From: Pyropia haitanensis
Lineage: Eukaryota; Rhodophyta; Bangiophyceae; Bangiales; Bangiaceae
Reading direction: 5' to 3'
DNA: 64,000 nucleotides
Assembly: GCA_008729055.1 (NCBI GenBank)
Contig: SDUX01000006.1
Coordinates: forward strand, 1,373,501-1,437,500
Part shown: positions 32,676 to 44,579 of the stretch, piece after piece
How positions within the stretch are numbered: position 1 is the first letter of the stretch
Layout: each line of letters starts with the position of its first letter
Notes under the pieces: model-generated
Database searches by the model: none
What the model saw: only the letters and a program-made list of their open reading frames with translations
What the model was told of the DNA's origin: nothing
Position numbers and translations under genes: made by a program

Positions 32676-33625
32676 ACCGCCCTCGGAAAAAAAAAAAAAA
32701 ATACCGGTGCCGCCGCTCCCGCCGCGCCCCGCGTCGCCCCCTCTGCGGCAGCCGCCGCGGTCGCCGCGGCCGCCACCGGGCGGGTCGGTCGGCCACCGCC
32801 ACCGCCGCTGCCAATGCGGCGGACCGTCCGAGCCGGCACCCCCCCCCGTACCCTCCCCCCCGCAAAGGACGCGTCACCCCCCGCCGCGGCCGACGCCGCC
32901 ACGTCCACCCGGTGCAGCGCGCGTCGCGGTCGGCGGGGGCGTCCCCCCCCCCTCCGCGCGGCGGCCGCGGCGGTCCCCGCTCCCCAGGCGGACGCCCACC
33001 AACGCCGTCGCCGCCGTCGGCGCCGCCGTCGGCGCTGCCGCCGTCGGCCGCCGCCACCATTTCGCCCCGCCGCCGCCCGCCGCCGCCATCCATCCATCCA
33101 TCCACCCCGCCGTCGCCGCCGCCACCGCCGCCGCCGCCGCTGTCGCCGTCGCCGTCGCCGCCGCCGCCGCCGCCACCGCCGCCACCACCACCGCCGCCAC
33201 GCTGGCCGCCGCCCCCGTCACGGTGCGGGCGGTACCGCCGCACGACCGTCCCGACACGGGCCGCCGCCCCTCTGCCCGCGCGGGGGGGTGCCGCCGCGCC
33301 GCCAGTCCCGCCGCGCCGCCCGCCGACGGCGGGCGCCACCGCCACCGCCACCGCCACCGCGCCGCGGCCGCGGCGCCGTGCCGGCCGGCGGGCGGCCGCC
33401 GCGGGTGCGCGTCCGCCGCCGCCGCCGCCGCACGGACCGCCACGCCGACGCGGCGGACGTCCCGGCGGCGCCGTCCGCGGGGGGGCGCCGCACCCGCCCG
33501 CGGGGGGGGGGGGGAGTGGCCGTGCCGGACGGAGCACACGGCGCGACGGAGCTGGGGGGGGGGGGGGGGGGTTGGCTGCGTGCGGTCGGTGTGCTGGCGC
33601 CCGCGCCGGCGGGCACGGACACGCC

Positions 33626-33691
<66 letters not shown>

Positions 33692-34313
33692 CGGTGGCGA
33701 CGGCGGCGGCGACGGCGGCACCCCCCGGCACTGGCGGCGGGTATCCCCTTTGCAAATGGCGCGCAGCCCCCCCCCCCCCCCCCCCGCGAGGCGGGCGGCC
33801 GCGGCCGTCCGCGGCCGCCCGCGGCCGCGGCCGCGGCCGCGCCGCCACGCGGCGGCGGTCGACCGACCGCCGCGCCGCCGCGGCCGCCGCCGCGGCCGCC
33901 GCGGCTCGGCCGGCGGGCGGGCCGCCGCGGCCGCGCGGCGGGCCCAGCCGCCGCCGCCGCCGCCGCGGCGGCGGCCGGGCGCGGCGCGCGCGCGGCGGGC
34001 GGCGGGCGGCACGGCAACAGCAGGAACAAAAAAAAAGAAAAACCGTGGCGGGCCACTGCCCGCGGGCGTCACAGCGCGAGCGGGCGGGCGGGGCCTTGCG
34101 GAACGCCCCCCCTCCTCCCCCCCCCCCCTTCCCCCCCTTCCCCTCACCCCCTCCACCCACCGCCCACCGGTCCGCGTTCCCCCCCCCCAGCCCACCGCCC
34201 CGAATCCCGCCCCCGCACCCCGCACCCATCCCCGCGCCGCCGCGTGCCGCGCCGACCCGTCGCGTGCCGCGCCGGCGCGGCGCGCCGCCACGCGGCGCGG
34301 CGGCGGGCGCGCC
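32121..34313. other. Low-complexity GC block; no gene supported
   Basis: A (GCCC)n array (32,424-32,462), a poly-C block (about 32,621-32,676) followed by a 15-A run, CCATCC repeats (33,087-33,105), (GGC)n (33,631-33,690) and other triplet arrays. Long open frames on all six frames reflect lack of stops, not coding. Confidence 0.55.
32424..32462 (+). repeat. (GCCC)n microsatellite
   Basis: About 39 bp of GCCC units; on the minus strand this is the same (GGGC)n motif as at 18,583-18,622. Confidence 0.85.
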
Positions 34314-34361
34314 CTAGTCGCGGGCGGGCCGCTTGCGGAAGGCGCCGAGGACGCGCGCCAA

Positions 34362-34405
<44 letters not shown>

Positions 34406-34516
34406 TGGCACTCCCCGTGTCGCTCTTGGCGCTGCCGCGGCCGCCGCGGCGGCGGCCGCCGTCGGCGGCGCCCCCAGCCGCCGCGGCGGCGCCCCCCCCG
34501 CCGCCACCCCCCCCGC

Positions 34517-34571
<55 letters not shown>

Positions 34572-35033
34572 GCCGCCGCCGCCAATGCCACGGCCACCAC
34601 CCCCACTCCCGGCGGCCGCCTTGGACCGCGACGCCGACGCCTGCCGGCTGACGGGCGAGGCGGCCGCGGCGGCCGCCGCGGCGGCAACCGCCGCCGCGGC
34701 CGCGGCGGCGCCATTGCCAGCCGCGGCGGCGGCGCCGCCGCCGCCGCCCGCCGTCGACGGCGGCAGCGTCGGCACCTCGCCGGTGAGGCCCACCCCCGAC
34801 GCCGCCGCGGGCGAGACGACGCCCCCGCCGACGCTCGTGCGCGTCCAGGGGGCGGCGCCCCGAAAGACGGGCACCGCCGGCCGCGCCGCGGCGGCCGCGC
34901 CCGCCAGTGTAGCCGCGGCGGCCGCCGCGGCGGTGCCGGCCACCGCCGACGCGGACCGCGGCGGCACCGCGCCGCCGCCGACCGTCACGGCCGACGCGGA
35001 GCGCGGCGGGATGGCGCCGCCGCCGCCGCCGGT

Positions 35034-35084
<51 letters not shown>

Positions 35085-38000
35085 AGCGCCGCCGCTGCCG
35101 CCGCCGGCAGCGGCGGCGGCGCCGAGGCCCGCGGCGGCCCCCCCCAGGCGGCCGTCCACCGCCGACGGGGACCGCGGCGGCAGGTAGCCGGGGGAGGGGT
35201 GCGGCGGCCGCCGCGCCGCGGCCGCCGGCGTCGGCGTCCGCGAGCGCGGGGCGGCGGCCGCGGCTGGGGGGGGGGGCGCCGCCGCCGCCGCCGCCGACCC
35301 GCCGGCCCCGAGAGGGGGCGGCGCCGCCGGCGGGGGTGGGGGGGGGGGGGCGGCGCCACCGCCGCCGCCGCCGCAGGCGGTGGGGGGGGGTTGGGGGGGG
35401 GGGGGGGCCGCCGCCCGCCGCGCAGGCGGCGGCGGCACGGCCGCCGCAGGCACCGCCGGGGGCGGCGGCACCGCCGCGGGGGGGGGCACCCCCGCGCGGG
35501 GGAAGCTCGCCGGCCGTGGCGGGTGCGGCCGGGCGCCGCCTGCGGGCGCCGCCGCCGCCGCCGCCGCCGCCACCGCCGCTGCCGCGGCGGTCGCGGCGCT
35601 GGCCGCCGCCGCCGTTGCGGACGGCCGCGGCGGGGATGGCGGCTGCGTCCGCCCGTGTGCAGGCGCGGCAGCAGCGGGGGCGGCGGCGGGCGCGCCGCCG
35701 GCGCCGGCCGCGCCGGCCGCCGACGCCGGCCGCGGCTGGCGGACGCGCTTGCGTGGCGGCGGCGCGGCCGCGGCGGCGGGTGCCGCCGCCGCCGCCGCCG
35801 CGGGCACCGCCGACGGCCCCGCCGCCGCCGCGGGGGTGGGCGCGCCGCCGCCGCCGCCGCCCGCGGCCGGCGACGGCGGCCGCGGTCGCCGCCCAGAGGG
35901 CCGTGCCGCCGGCGCCGCCTTGGCAGCCTTGACAGCCACCGCGGGCGGGGGGCTGGCGGCGGCCGCAGCGGCGGCGGCGGCGGCGGTGGCAGCGCCGGCC
36001 CTTCCACGGCCGCCCCCATCCGTCTCGTCGGCGGCCAGTGACGGCGGCGGCGGCGGTGGTGGCGGCGGCGGGCGCGGCAATGACGCAGCGGCGGCGGCAG
36101 CCGCCGCCGCTGGCGGGGCGGCCCCATTGGGCACCGCGCCGGCCTGGCCGGCGGGCGCAGCCGCCGCCGCCGCCTTGGCCGCCGCCGCCTTGGCCGCCGC
36201 CGACGACGACGACGTCCGGCTGCCCGCGGCCTTGCTCCCCGCCGCCACCTTCTTTTTCCGCTTGACCCGCTTGACCGGCGCCGCCACCGCCGGCGTGGCA
36301 TCCGCCGCCGCCCCGGCGGGCGCGGGCCGCGGCGCCCGCGTCGCCGCGGCCGCCGGCGCGGCGGCGGGGGTGCCGAGCGCGGCCACCGCCGCGGCGACGC
36401 GGCCGCCGCCGCCCCCCGCCGGGGGGGTGGGCGGCCGCGGCGGCGCGCCACCCTCCGCGGCGACCACCGCCGCCACGACCGCGTCGGTGGCCACCTCGGA
36501 CGCACGCAGCTGCGAGCGGGTGCGCGTCATGGTGTGGGGGGCGCCCGCGGCTGGTACCTCGGCCTGCGCCGCCGACGCGGGCGGCGGCGGCGCCGCCGCC
36601 GCCGCCGCCGCCGCCGGAACCGCCGCTGCCACCGCCGCCGGCACCGCCGCCGCCGCGGCCGCCGCCGCCGGCGATACGGCGCCAGGCCCGACCGGAGGCA
36701 GCAGATGCAGTGCCGCTGGCGGCGACGGCGCCGCGCGCGGCGGCGGGCCCGTCGCGGGCGGCGTGACAGGCGACGCCGGCGGCGCGCCCGCCGACAATGG
36801 CGGCGGCGTGCCCGGCAGCGTCGTGGCGGGCGCCGCGGGGGAGCCCGGCGCAGGCGCCGCCGGCGCCGGCCGCCCCACGGCGGTGGCGGCGCCGTTGGTA
36901 GACCCCGGCGCCGGCCCCATCGCCGGCGCCGGCGCCGGCCCTGCCGGGGGAGCCACCACCGCCGCCGGCGACGGCACCTCGTCGTCCACGTACGACTTGC
37001 CGCCGGCGGCACCGTTGGCGCCGCCCGCCGACGACCGCTTGTGACGGGGCAGCAGGCCACTGACCATGTGGGTAAACGAGCGGCTGCGGGGCACCGACCC
37101 GACGCTGTGCCCGTCGGCGCTGATGCGGCTGGTCGTCGCGCCAGGCCCGCCACCGCCATTGCCGCTGCCGCCGCCGCCAGCACCCCCCCCACCCGGGCTG
37201 CCGCCGCCAGTACCCCCCCCATCGCCGCCCGCACCCCCACCGCGGCGGCTGCTACGGGACGTCCGCTCGTCCATGCCCGCGTCCTCCTCTTCCGGCCCCG
37301 CCGACGTCTCGGAGCTCCCGCCTGGTGGCAGCGACGTCCCCGCGCTGCTGTTGCCAACGCTGCTCGACGACAGCAGCGCAAGCAGGCGGGAGCTCTCCTC
37401 CAGGCCCCGCCTCGCGGCGCGGGAGGTTCGCCCCCCCCCGCCTTGCGGGCGGGGCGCTTGCCGTCCCGCCCCCCCCACAGCTCATCTTCGGCGCGCGCGC
37501 GGGCGGCGTCCACGGCGGCTGCCGCGGCCGCGGCGGCCGACGCCGCCGCGGCGGCCGCGTCGTAGCCCGCCATCGCCCCCCGCACGTCCACGTCGGGGTC
37601 CGCCCGCAGGCGCGCGACCGCCGAGCCAAACAGCTGGAGGCTCTCGCAGCCAGGCGCCAGTGCCGGCAGCACCCCTGCGAGCCGGATGCGCACGTTGGCC
37701 ACCCCGTCCCCCGCCAGCGTCAGCATCGTCGGCGCAAAGAGCGCCGCGTGGCGGCGGCGGGAAAAGACGGACAGGGCCGCGACGCCGCCGTCGAGGAGGG
37801 CGAGGCGCATCCAAAAGGGGCCCTCCGCCGCGCGCGCCCAGTACCGCACGATCGCGCCATCGCGGAGGGCGGGCGTCGGCAGCGTCCGTACGGCCGTCAC
37901 GATGGAGCGCATCGCGGACGAGCGCACCAGCGGGGCCCCCTGCTCCATCAGCTGGTAGAGCAGCGGCAGCACCGAGTCGCGGAGCGTGTCGGGGGGCATA

Positions 38001-40985
38001 AACGAGGCGGTCGCTTCCAGCTGCGTCGCCAACAGCCGCTGCGTCCGCCACTCGCCGTCGGCGTGGATGGCCAGGCGCGAAAAGAGGGGCGCCAGCTTGG
38101 GCGTCGGCGTCCCAATCACAATCGGCGTCGGCGCGTCCACCGACGACGAGCCGGTGCTGCCCGACGTGGCCGTCGCCGTGGAGAGTGGCGGCGTGGCCCC
38201 CGCCGCCGCCGCCGCTGCCGCAGCGGCCGCGGCGGCGGCAGCGGCCGCCGCGGCGGCCGACGCGCCGCCCCCTCCCCAGCCGCTCACGGATAGGCGGTGC
38301 CCCCCCCCCCCCCCCCCCCGCTGCCAAAGCGCACCCCGCCCCCCCCTAGTGCCGCCACCGTCCCCGGCAGGTGCGCGAGCGCGTGCGTGCGGATCGCGGC
38401 GTTTTCATCCGCGAGCAGCGCGCACGCGGCGGCAAACAGGCGCTCCCAGTCGCCCTTGGCCACCAGCCGGGAGGTCGTCTCGTGGAGCCCGCCCGCGAGC
38501 ATCCACCGCACCTCCTCGTCCGTGTCCTTGGACAGGTACTCGGCGAGGCCCGACAGCTCTGGCGCGAGGCGGTCGCCCAGCGCCACCGCCACGCCCGGCA
38601 GGTTGTACGCCGAGTTCCGCCGCACCAGCGGGCCGTTGCACGTGGCCATCCCCAGGAACGCCTTGTACGCGTCCTTGCGCACCGACCGCCGCGACGCGGC
38701 GGGGAGCGCGTAGAGCAGTTGCCCATAGACCTGGGACACCACCTCCAGCATGAGGTACGTGTCATCGTCGACGAGACGGAGGTCCTCGGCCGCAAAGCGA
38801 CGGGTAAAAGCGCACAGGCGGGAAAAGACGGGCGGCAGGAGCTCCCCAAACAGCCGCGACGTGGTCGACCCGCTGCTGCCGCCGCCGTGGCTGCTCGTGC
38901 CGAGCGTCGACGCCGACGCGCCCGCGTAGCCGCCGTCGGCGCCGTCCCCCCGCGCCTGGTGCGCGGCGACAACGTGCGCGAGCGTGCGGACCGACGTTGC
39001 ACGGATGCGGACGTCCTCCTCGCCGCGCCCCGCGGGCCCGCCGCCGTCGAGCTGCCGCGCCAGCAGCGGCCACACGCGCGCCTCCACGACGGGCCCCGGC
39101 AGGACGGCGCCGATAAACGCGAGCGACTCGGTGACGGTGCCGCGCACCTCGACGTGCGCGTCCGACGCGAGCCGCACCGCCCGGGGGAGGAGGGTGGTCT
39201 CCACCGCGGCCGGCGGGATGCAGCCGGCGAGCGCGCCGAGCACCCGCGCGGCCAGCTTGCGCGCCTCGTACGCGACCGACACGGCGTACGTGTCGACCCG
39301 CCCGACGAGGCGTGGCAGCGCGCCGTCGCCCCACGTGACCGACGGCAGCACGTCCACGAGGACGGTGCCCCACAGCGCGAGCAGGTCCTCCACGTCCTCC
39401 CGGCCGGCGGCGGCGGGCGCGGCGGCCGCGCCGGCGGCGGCGGCGGCGGCCACGACGGCCGCGCCGGGCGCGGCGGGCGGCACCCCCCCCGCGGCGAGCG
39501 CGCCATCCACCACCTGCAGCGCGGCGAGGGCCATTTGGGAGGCGAGCCCCGCCTCGAGCGGCAGCGCCGCCACGTCGAGCAGCCGCTGCGCGGCCTTGAT
39601 CTGCAGCTCGGGCGTCCATGACGGCACCACCGCGCACAGCACCGGCACGAGGATGCGGAGGGTGTCGCCGCGGCAGTGGGTGAGCAGCTGCTGCAGCTCA
39701 AAAAGGATAAAGTCCCGCTCCGTGTCGGGGCCCGCCTCGAGCACGTCGGCCATTTTTTGGACCGAGTAGATGGCGTCCATGCCGGCCAGCTCCCCCAGCT
39801 CTGCCCCATCATCATCCTGTAGCGTTGCGAATGAGCAGGTGGGTAGACAAACCGAAAAAAGATCAAGGGCAGCGCCCGGCACAACGCAGACAGGCAAGAG
39901 CAGGCAAGCATGAAAGCAACCGAGCGTGTGAGTGCCAACAAAACCCAAAAAAAACACGTCCGTCTGTCCAAACAAAAAAGGGGCGCCGCCAAGCAGGGAG
40001 CGCACAACAGCAGCCCAGAGCAGGGGCGCCCACGCCGCACAGGCCGTGCCGCCTGGCGGGCGTCTCCCCACCCCGCAGGTGGCCCGGCGTGGGGGACCCC
40101 CACGCGCCCCCACCGCCCCCCCCCCCCCCGCGGCGCAACGCGGGCGCGCCGACCGCCGGCCGTGGCGCGCGGCGGGCCGCCGCCGCCGCCGCCGCCGCCA
40201 CGGCGGCCGCCCCCACCCAGGCGGCGCACGCGGCGGCCAGCGCGGGCGGCGCACGCGCGGCGCGCGGCACGCCCGCCCGACGCGCCACCCACACCGCCGC
40301 TCCCCACGGCCAGGGGACGTGGCGGCGGCGCGCCACGCGCAGGGCGGCGGGGCGGCCGACGGGCGCTCCCCCCCCCCCCCTCCCCACCCCCCCCCCCACA
40401 TCCCAAACTGTTCCCGCCCTCCCCCCCCCCCCGCCGCCACCCCCCGCCGACGCGGTGGCGGCGCCCCCCCCCCCCCGCGACCCGCCCGCGGCGGGTGGCG
40501 GTCACAGCCGCCGCCGCGGCGGCGGCGGCGGCGGCGGCCGCCACCCCCGCCGACGGCGGCGCGGCCGCGCCGGCCGGGGCGGCACGCCCCACAGCGGCAC
40601 CCCCCCCCCCCCCACCGCCGACGCGCGGCGGCAGCCACACCCAGCGGGTCCGCCGCAACCGGCACGCGGCGGCCGCCGCCGGCGGCGGCACGCGCCGCGC
40701 GGCCGGCCGGCCGGCCGGGCGGCCACTCCCCCCGCGCGCGGCCGCATCCCCGCGCGCCGGCCGCACACGCCCGCGACGGCGGCGGCAACCAGGCGGGGGA
40801 GGCGGTCGCGGCCACAGCGCGGGACGCCCGCGTCGACCCCCACCCCCTTCCCCCCCCCAACCCCCCCCCCCCCCCCCCGACCGCGAGGGAAAGAGGAGAC
40901 AAAGTAGCGCGCGACGCAGCACCCCGGCGCCCACCCCCCACCCCATCCTGCACCTCCCCCCCCCCCCCCCCGACCCCCGCCAAAG

Positions 40986-41018
<33 letters not shown>

Positions 41019-41199
41019 CAAAAAGAGAGAGAAACAAAAGAGGGCGCCGACCAACGTACAAACATGGGCGGCAGCGGGTGCTCCATGGGCATCACAGGGG
41101 GCATTCCCCCCCCCACGCCGACGGGGACCCCCCCGACCGGGACCCCCCCCACGGCGCCTCCCCCTGGGGGTGGCCCCGCCCGCGGCAGCGGCGCCACGC

Positions 41200-41233
<34 letters not shown>

Positions 41234-41353
41234 GGGCGGCGGCAGCCCACACCCCGCGGGCGGCGACGGCGGCCGCGGCGCCGCCGCCGCCGCGTAGGCG
41301 GGCGGCGGCGGCGGCGGCGGGCGCGGCACCACCGGCGGCGGCGCGACGGCCAT
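34314..41353 (-). CDS. PPP4R4: PPP4R4-like HEAT-repeat phosphatase regulatory subunit, two exons
   Basis: Exon 1 is 41,060-41,353: ATG 41,353 in GGGCCATGGC context, Pro/Ala-rich, ending MPMEHPLPPMF. Exon 2 is 34,314-39,816: DDDGAELGELAGMDAIYSVQ onward. HEAT repeats align in order with vertebrate PPP4R4: TLRILVPVLCAVVPSWTPEL; VRRNSAYNLPGVAVALGDRL (family VRKNCAYNFPA); DEEVRWMLAGGLHETTSRLV; EWRTQRLLATQLEATASFMP; LFAPTMLTLAGDGVANVRIR (family FLPAIELTHDPVANVRM). Frame breaks occur at the C-runs 38,300-38,319 and about 37,431-37,441. After the HEAT part (about 900 aa) comes a roughly 1,000-aa Ala/Pro/Gly/Ser tail with RSRSFTHMVSGLLPRHKRSS and an end KRPARD; the vertebrate protein is under 900 aa. 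Family role: binds the PP4 catalytic subunit; substrates unknown here. Confidence 0.8.
39817..41059 (-). other. PPP4R4-like gene intron
   Basis: 1,243 bp, phase 0, donor GTACGT (after CCCATGTTT), acceptor CGCTACAG. It contains a long T-run on the coding strand (about 40,987-41,012) and C/G simple repeats. Confidence 0.75.
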
Positions 41354-41929
41354 GGCCCGCCCGGCACGCGGCGGCGGCGACCGCGGCGGCCGGCGACCGG
41401 CGGCGGCGCGGCGGCGGCGACGGCGGCGGCGGCAGCGGCGGTCGCGGCGGCGGCGGCGGTGGCGGCGGCGGCGGTGGCCGCGGCGGTGGCCGCGGCGGCA
41501 CGGCGCGTCACGGCGCGGCGGGTCCGCGGGGGGGGGGGGGGGGGGGAACGACCACGCTGGTCGACCCCGCGCGGGATGGGAAGGGGGGGGGGGGAGGCAC
41601 CGGGTCGTGCGCGGACGAGGGGGGACCGGAGGAGCGAGGGGGGGGGGGGGGGGGGGGGTGGCTGGGGGGAGGAGGCGCGCGCCCGACACCGCCGCTACCA
41701 CCCGGCCGGCCGGCGGCTCCCGCCGCCGCGCCGCGTCACGCGCGCGGGCGCGGGCGCGGGCGCGGGCGTGGGCGCCGGGCGGCGCCTACCCACCCACCCC
41801 CCCCCCCGCCCCCCCCCCCCTCCCCTCCCCTCCCCTCCCCTCCCCTCCCCCCCCCCCCCCCGGCGACTCCCCTCGCCGCCGCGGCGGCCGCCACTCGGCA
41901 CGGGCGCGTCGGCAACGACAGCGTCCGTA

Positions 41930-41984
<55 letters not shown>

Positions 41985-42469
41985 CGGCGGTGGGGGTGGG
42001 GGTGGGGGTGTGGCCGCGGCGGCGGCGGTGGCGGCCGCGGCGTGGCCGCGCGTGGGCGTGGGCGGACGCCTGCGCGCAGAGGGGGGGGGGGAGGGGGGGG
42101 GGGGGGAGGGGTGGCCGCCGACCAAAAGGAGGGGGCGGGAGGGGGGGGAGGGGGGGGGTGTGGGCGACAGCGGCTGCCGCGGCTGGGGGGGCTCGGGGGG
42201 GGGGGGGGGCCGCGACCAAGGCGGGGCACGGGCGTAGGGGGGGGGGGGGAGGGGGGGGGGGGGGGAGGGTGCGCCCGACGCCGCGGCCGCCGCCGCCGCC
42301 GCGCCGCCGCCGCGCCCGCTGCCGCGCCGCGCGGCGGCGTGGCCGCGCCGCGGCCGCCGCCGCAGACGCTGCCGCCGCCGCGCCGCGACGCGGTGGCGGC
42401 GGCCGCGCGGGCGGCGGCCGCGGCGGCCGAGACGGGGGGGGGGGGGGGGGGGCCGCACCAGCGGCACCA

Positions 42470-42505
<36 letters not shown>

Positions 42506-43652
42506 GTAGCGGCGGTGGTAGCGGCGGTGGTGGTGCGGGGGGGGAGGGGGGGGAGGGGGCAAAGGGGGGGGGGAGAAGGGGGGGGGGGGGGAGGGGGTGA
42601 CGCCGTGCACCACCACCACCACCGTCGGGGTGACGCGGGGGGGTCGGCCGCGGCGCGCCCGCCGCGGGGGAGGGCGTGCGTGTGGCGCCGGTGACGCGGG
42701 GCCGAGGGGGCGGGGGACGCCCGCCGCGGGGGGGGGCGGAAACCGCGCCGCCCGCCCGCCGCGCGCGCGCGTGTGCCCGCCGCGGCCGGCGGCGGCCGCG
42801 GAGGGGGGCGGGGGAGCGCCGGGGGGGGTGGCCCGCCGCCGCCGCCGCCGCCGCGTGCGTGCGGCCGGCGGCGTGTCCGTGCCGCCGCGCGGCGCGGCAG
42901 CGTCCCGCCGCGGCGCGGCCGCGCGCCGTCGGCGCGGTCGCGCCGTCGCGCGGCGCGCGGTCGCCCCCGCCGGCGGCCGCTCCCGCCGCTCGTCGTGGAG
43001 GGGCGGCGGGTGGGTGGGTGCGGCGGCGGTGGGGGGGGGGGGGGGGGGGGGTGGGGGGGGGGGGGCGGGGTGGGCGATTGGCCGGGCCTGCCGGCGGCGC
43101 CGCTGCCGCCGCCGCGTGGGCCTACGTACCACCCTTTTTGGGCGGGGGGGGGGGGGGAGGGGGAACCGACGGGGAGGGCGGCCGTGCGAGGGGGCGCCGC
43201 CGCGGCGGAGGCGTGGCGGCGTGGGGTGTGTGGCCCGCGGTGGTGGTGTGGCGGGTGGGGGGGGGGGTGTGTGTGTGTGGGAAGGAAGGGGGGGGGGGGG
43301 GGGGGGGGGGGGGCGTGCCCGCCGCCGGCCCGCCGCGCCGCGCGCGCCGCGCGGCCGGCGCGACACCGGCAGCGGCGCGGCGGGTGCCGGCGGGGGGTCC
43401 ACTGGCGTCACGGGCGTGTAGAGGGGGGGGGGGGGGGTGTGGGAGGGTGGGCGTGTGTAGGCGGGGGGGGGGCGGGGGGTGGGGGGGGGGGCGCCAAACG
43501 GATCGACTTGCGGGGGGGGGGGGGGTGACGGCCACAGGCACGCCCAGCGGTGCTGTGGGCAGGGGGGGGGGAGGGGGGAGCGCGGCGGTGGCGCCGTCGT
43601 GGCGCCGCGGGCGGGTCGGCCGCCGCCGCCGCCGCCGCCGCCCCCACCGCCG

Positions 43653-43683
<31 letters not shown>

Positions 43684-43983
43684 CGCTGCGTGCGTGGACG
43701 CTTTGGGCGCCGACGCGGCGGCGGCGGGGGCGGGGGGGGGGGTCGGTCGCCGCCGCCGCCGCGCGGGGCCACCGATCGGCGGCGGCGCGGGGTGGGCGGC
43801 GGCCGCGGTGGGCCGCTCGGCCCGTTGCGAACGGAGCGCGGGGGGTGGGGGGGGGGGGGGGGGGGGGAGTGGGGGGGGTCCGCCGCGTAGGGGGGGGGGG
43901 GGGGGAGGTGCGGCACGCGCCTAGAGCGGTGGGCGCCCCGCGTTGGCGGCACGTTGGCTTGGCGGGCACCGTCGTGGGTGGTG
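41354..43983. other. Low-complexity host flank of the retrotransposon
   Basis: Poly-G, (GGC)n, GGGGGT and G-block repeats throughout (for example 41,640-41,660, 41,932-41,990, 42,470-42,530, 43,290-43,310). No gene recognised. Part of this stretch reappears inverted at 53,773-56,623. Confidence 0.5.
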
Positions 43984-43988
43984 TGGCT
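43984..43988. repeat. Target-site duplication TGGCT (left)
   Basis: TGGCT directly abuts the TGTGAGTATC start of the left LTR and is matched by TGGCT right after the other LTR at 60,717-60,721. Confidence 0.85.
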
Positions 43989-44579
43989 TGTGAGTATCGG
44001 CGAGGATGTGGAGAAAAACGCAGTGTACCCCACGAGGCCAGACACCGGCGACCCGACACCCCAACGCGGGGTGGCGAGTTCCAATGTCTAGTCTGCCGGG
44101 CCGAGGGCGCCCGGCACTCAGGTGCGCGGCCGGGTGCTCTTATACCCCGCCCCGCACGCGGCGGCAGGTCCGCCGCACGCGGCGGTGAGCGCCCCCGACA
44201 CGCCCACAGACGCAAGTCTAGCCCCCCCTCTCCACACGGCCATCAGCCCACCTATTGTGGACAACACCCGCGAATCACCCCCTTCCACTCAAGCAAAACA
44301 ATGCACAAACCGGCCAATCACGGCCTGGCGAAACACATAATCGAGCCAATCGGCCCGACCCAATCTGTCAGCCATCACCGGGGGTTTGACCAAACATCAT
44401 TGATGTTCGGTCACACCCCGCCGAGGTCTGACCAAACGCAAACGCGTGTCCCCCACAATCTTGGCAGGATCCGGTCCAGCGCCCAATCATCGGTCACATG
44501 GCTGGGTCCGAGTCTCGCCTCGCCGCGCGGCACGAGGGTGCGGGGCAGCGCACGCCCCCCCCGCAGCGGCGTAATCACA
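43989..44579 (-). repeat. 3' LTR
   Basis: 591 bp, TGTGAGTATC...GCGTAATCACA on the plus strand, nearly identical to 60,126-60,716. It contains a TATA box (44,140-44,144, minus), several CCAAT motifs (about 44,310-44,490) and a 12-bp inverted repeat (44,388-44,412). The pol stop codon (44,575-44,577) lies just inside it. Confidence 0.92.
44140..44144 (-). promoter_or_regulatory. LTR TATA box
   Basis: On the minus strand it reads GGGGCGGGGTATAAGAGCAC: a TATA box directly preceded by a GC-box-like GGGGCGGGG, 151 bp from the LTR end. This implies U3 of about 430 bp and R/U5 of about 120 bp. The equivalent in the 5' LTR is 60,277-60,281. Confidence 0.75.

Noticed and set aside
32136..36041. Very long plus-strand frame (about 1,300 codons).
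   Set aside because: It is antisense to the PPP4R4-like gene and runs through simple repeats; length only reflects the lack of stop codons at this GC.
39863..42694. Several long plus-strand frames across the PPP4R4 intron and flank.
   Set aside because: They cross the intron and poly-G/C blocks with no domain content.
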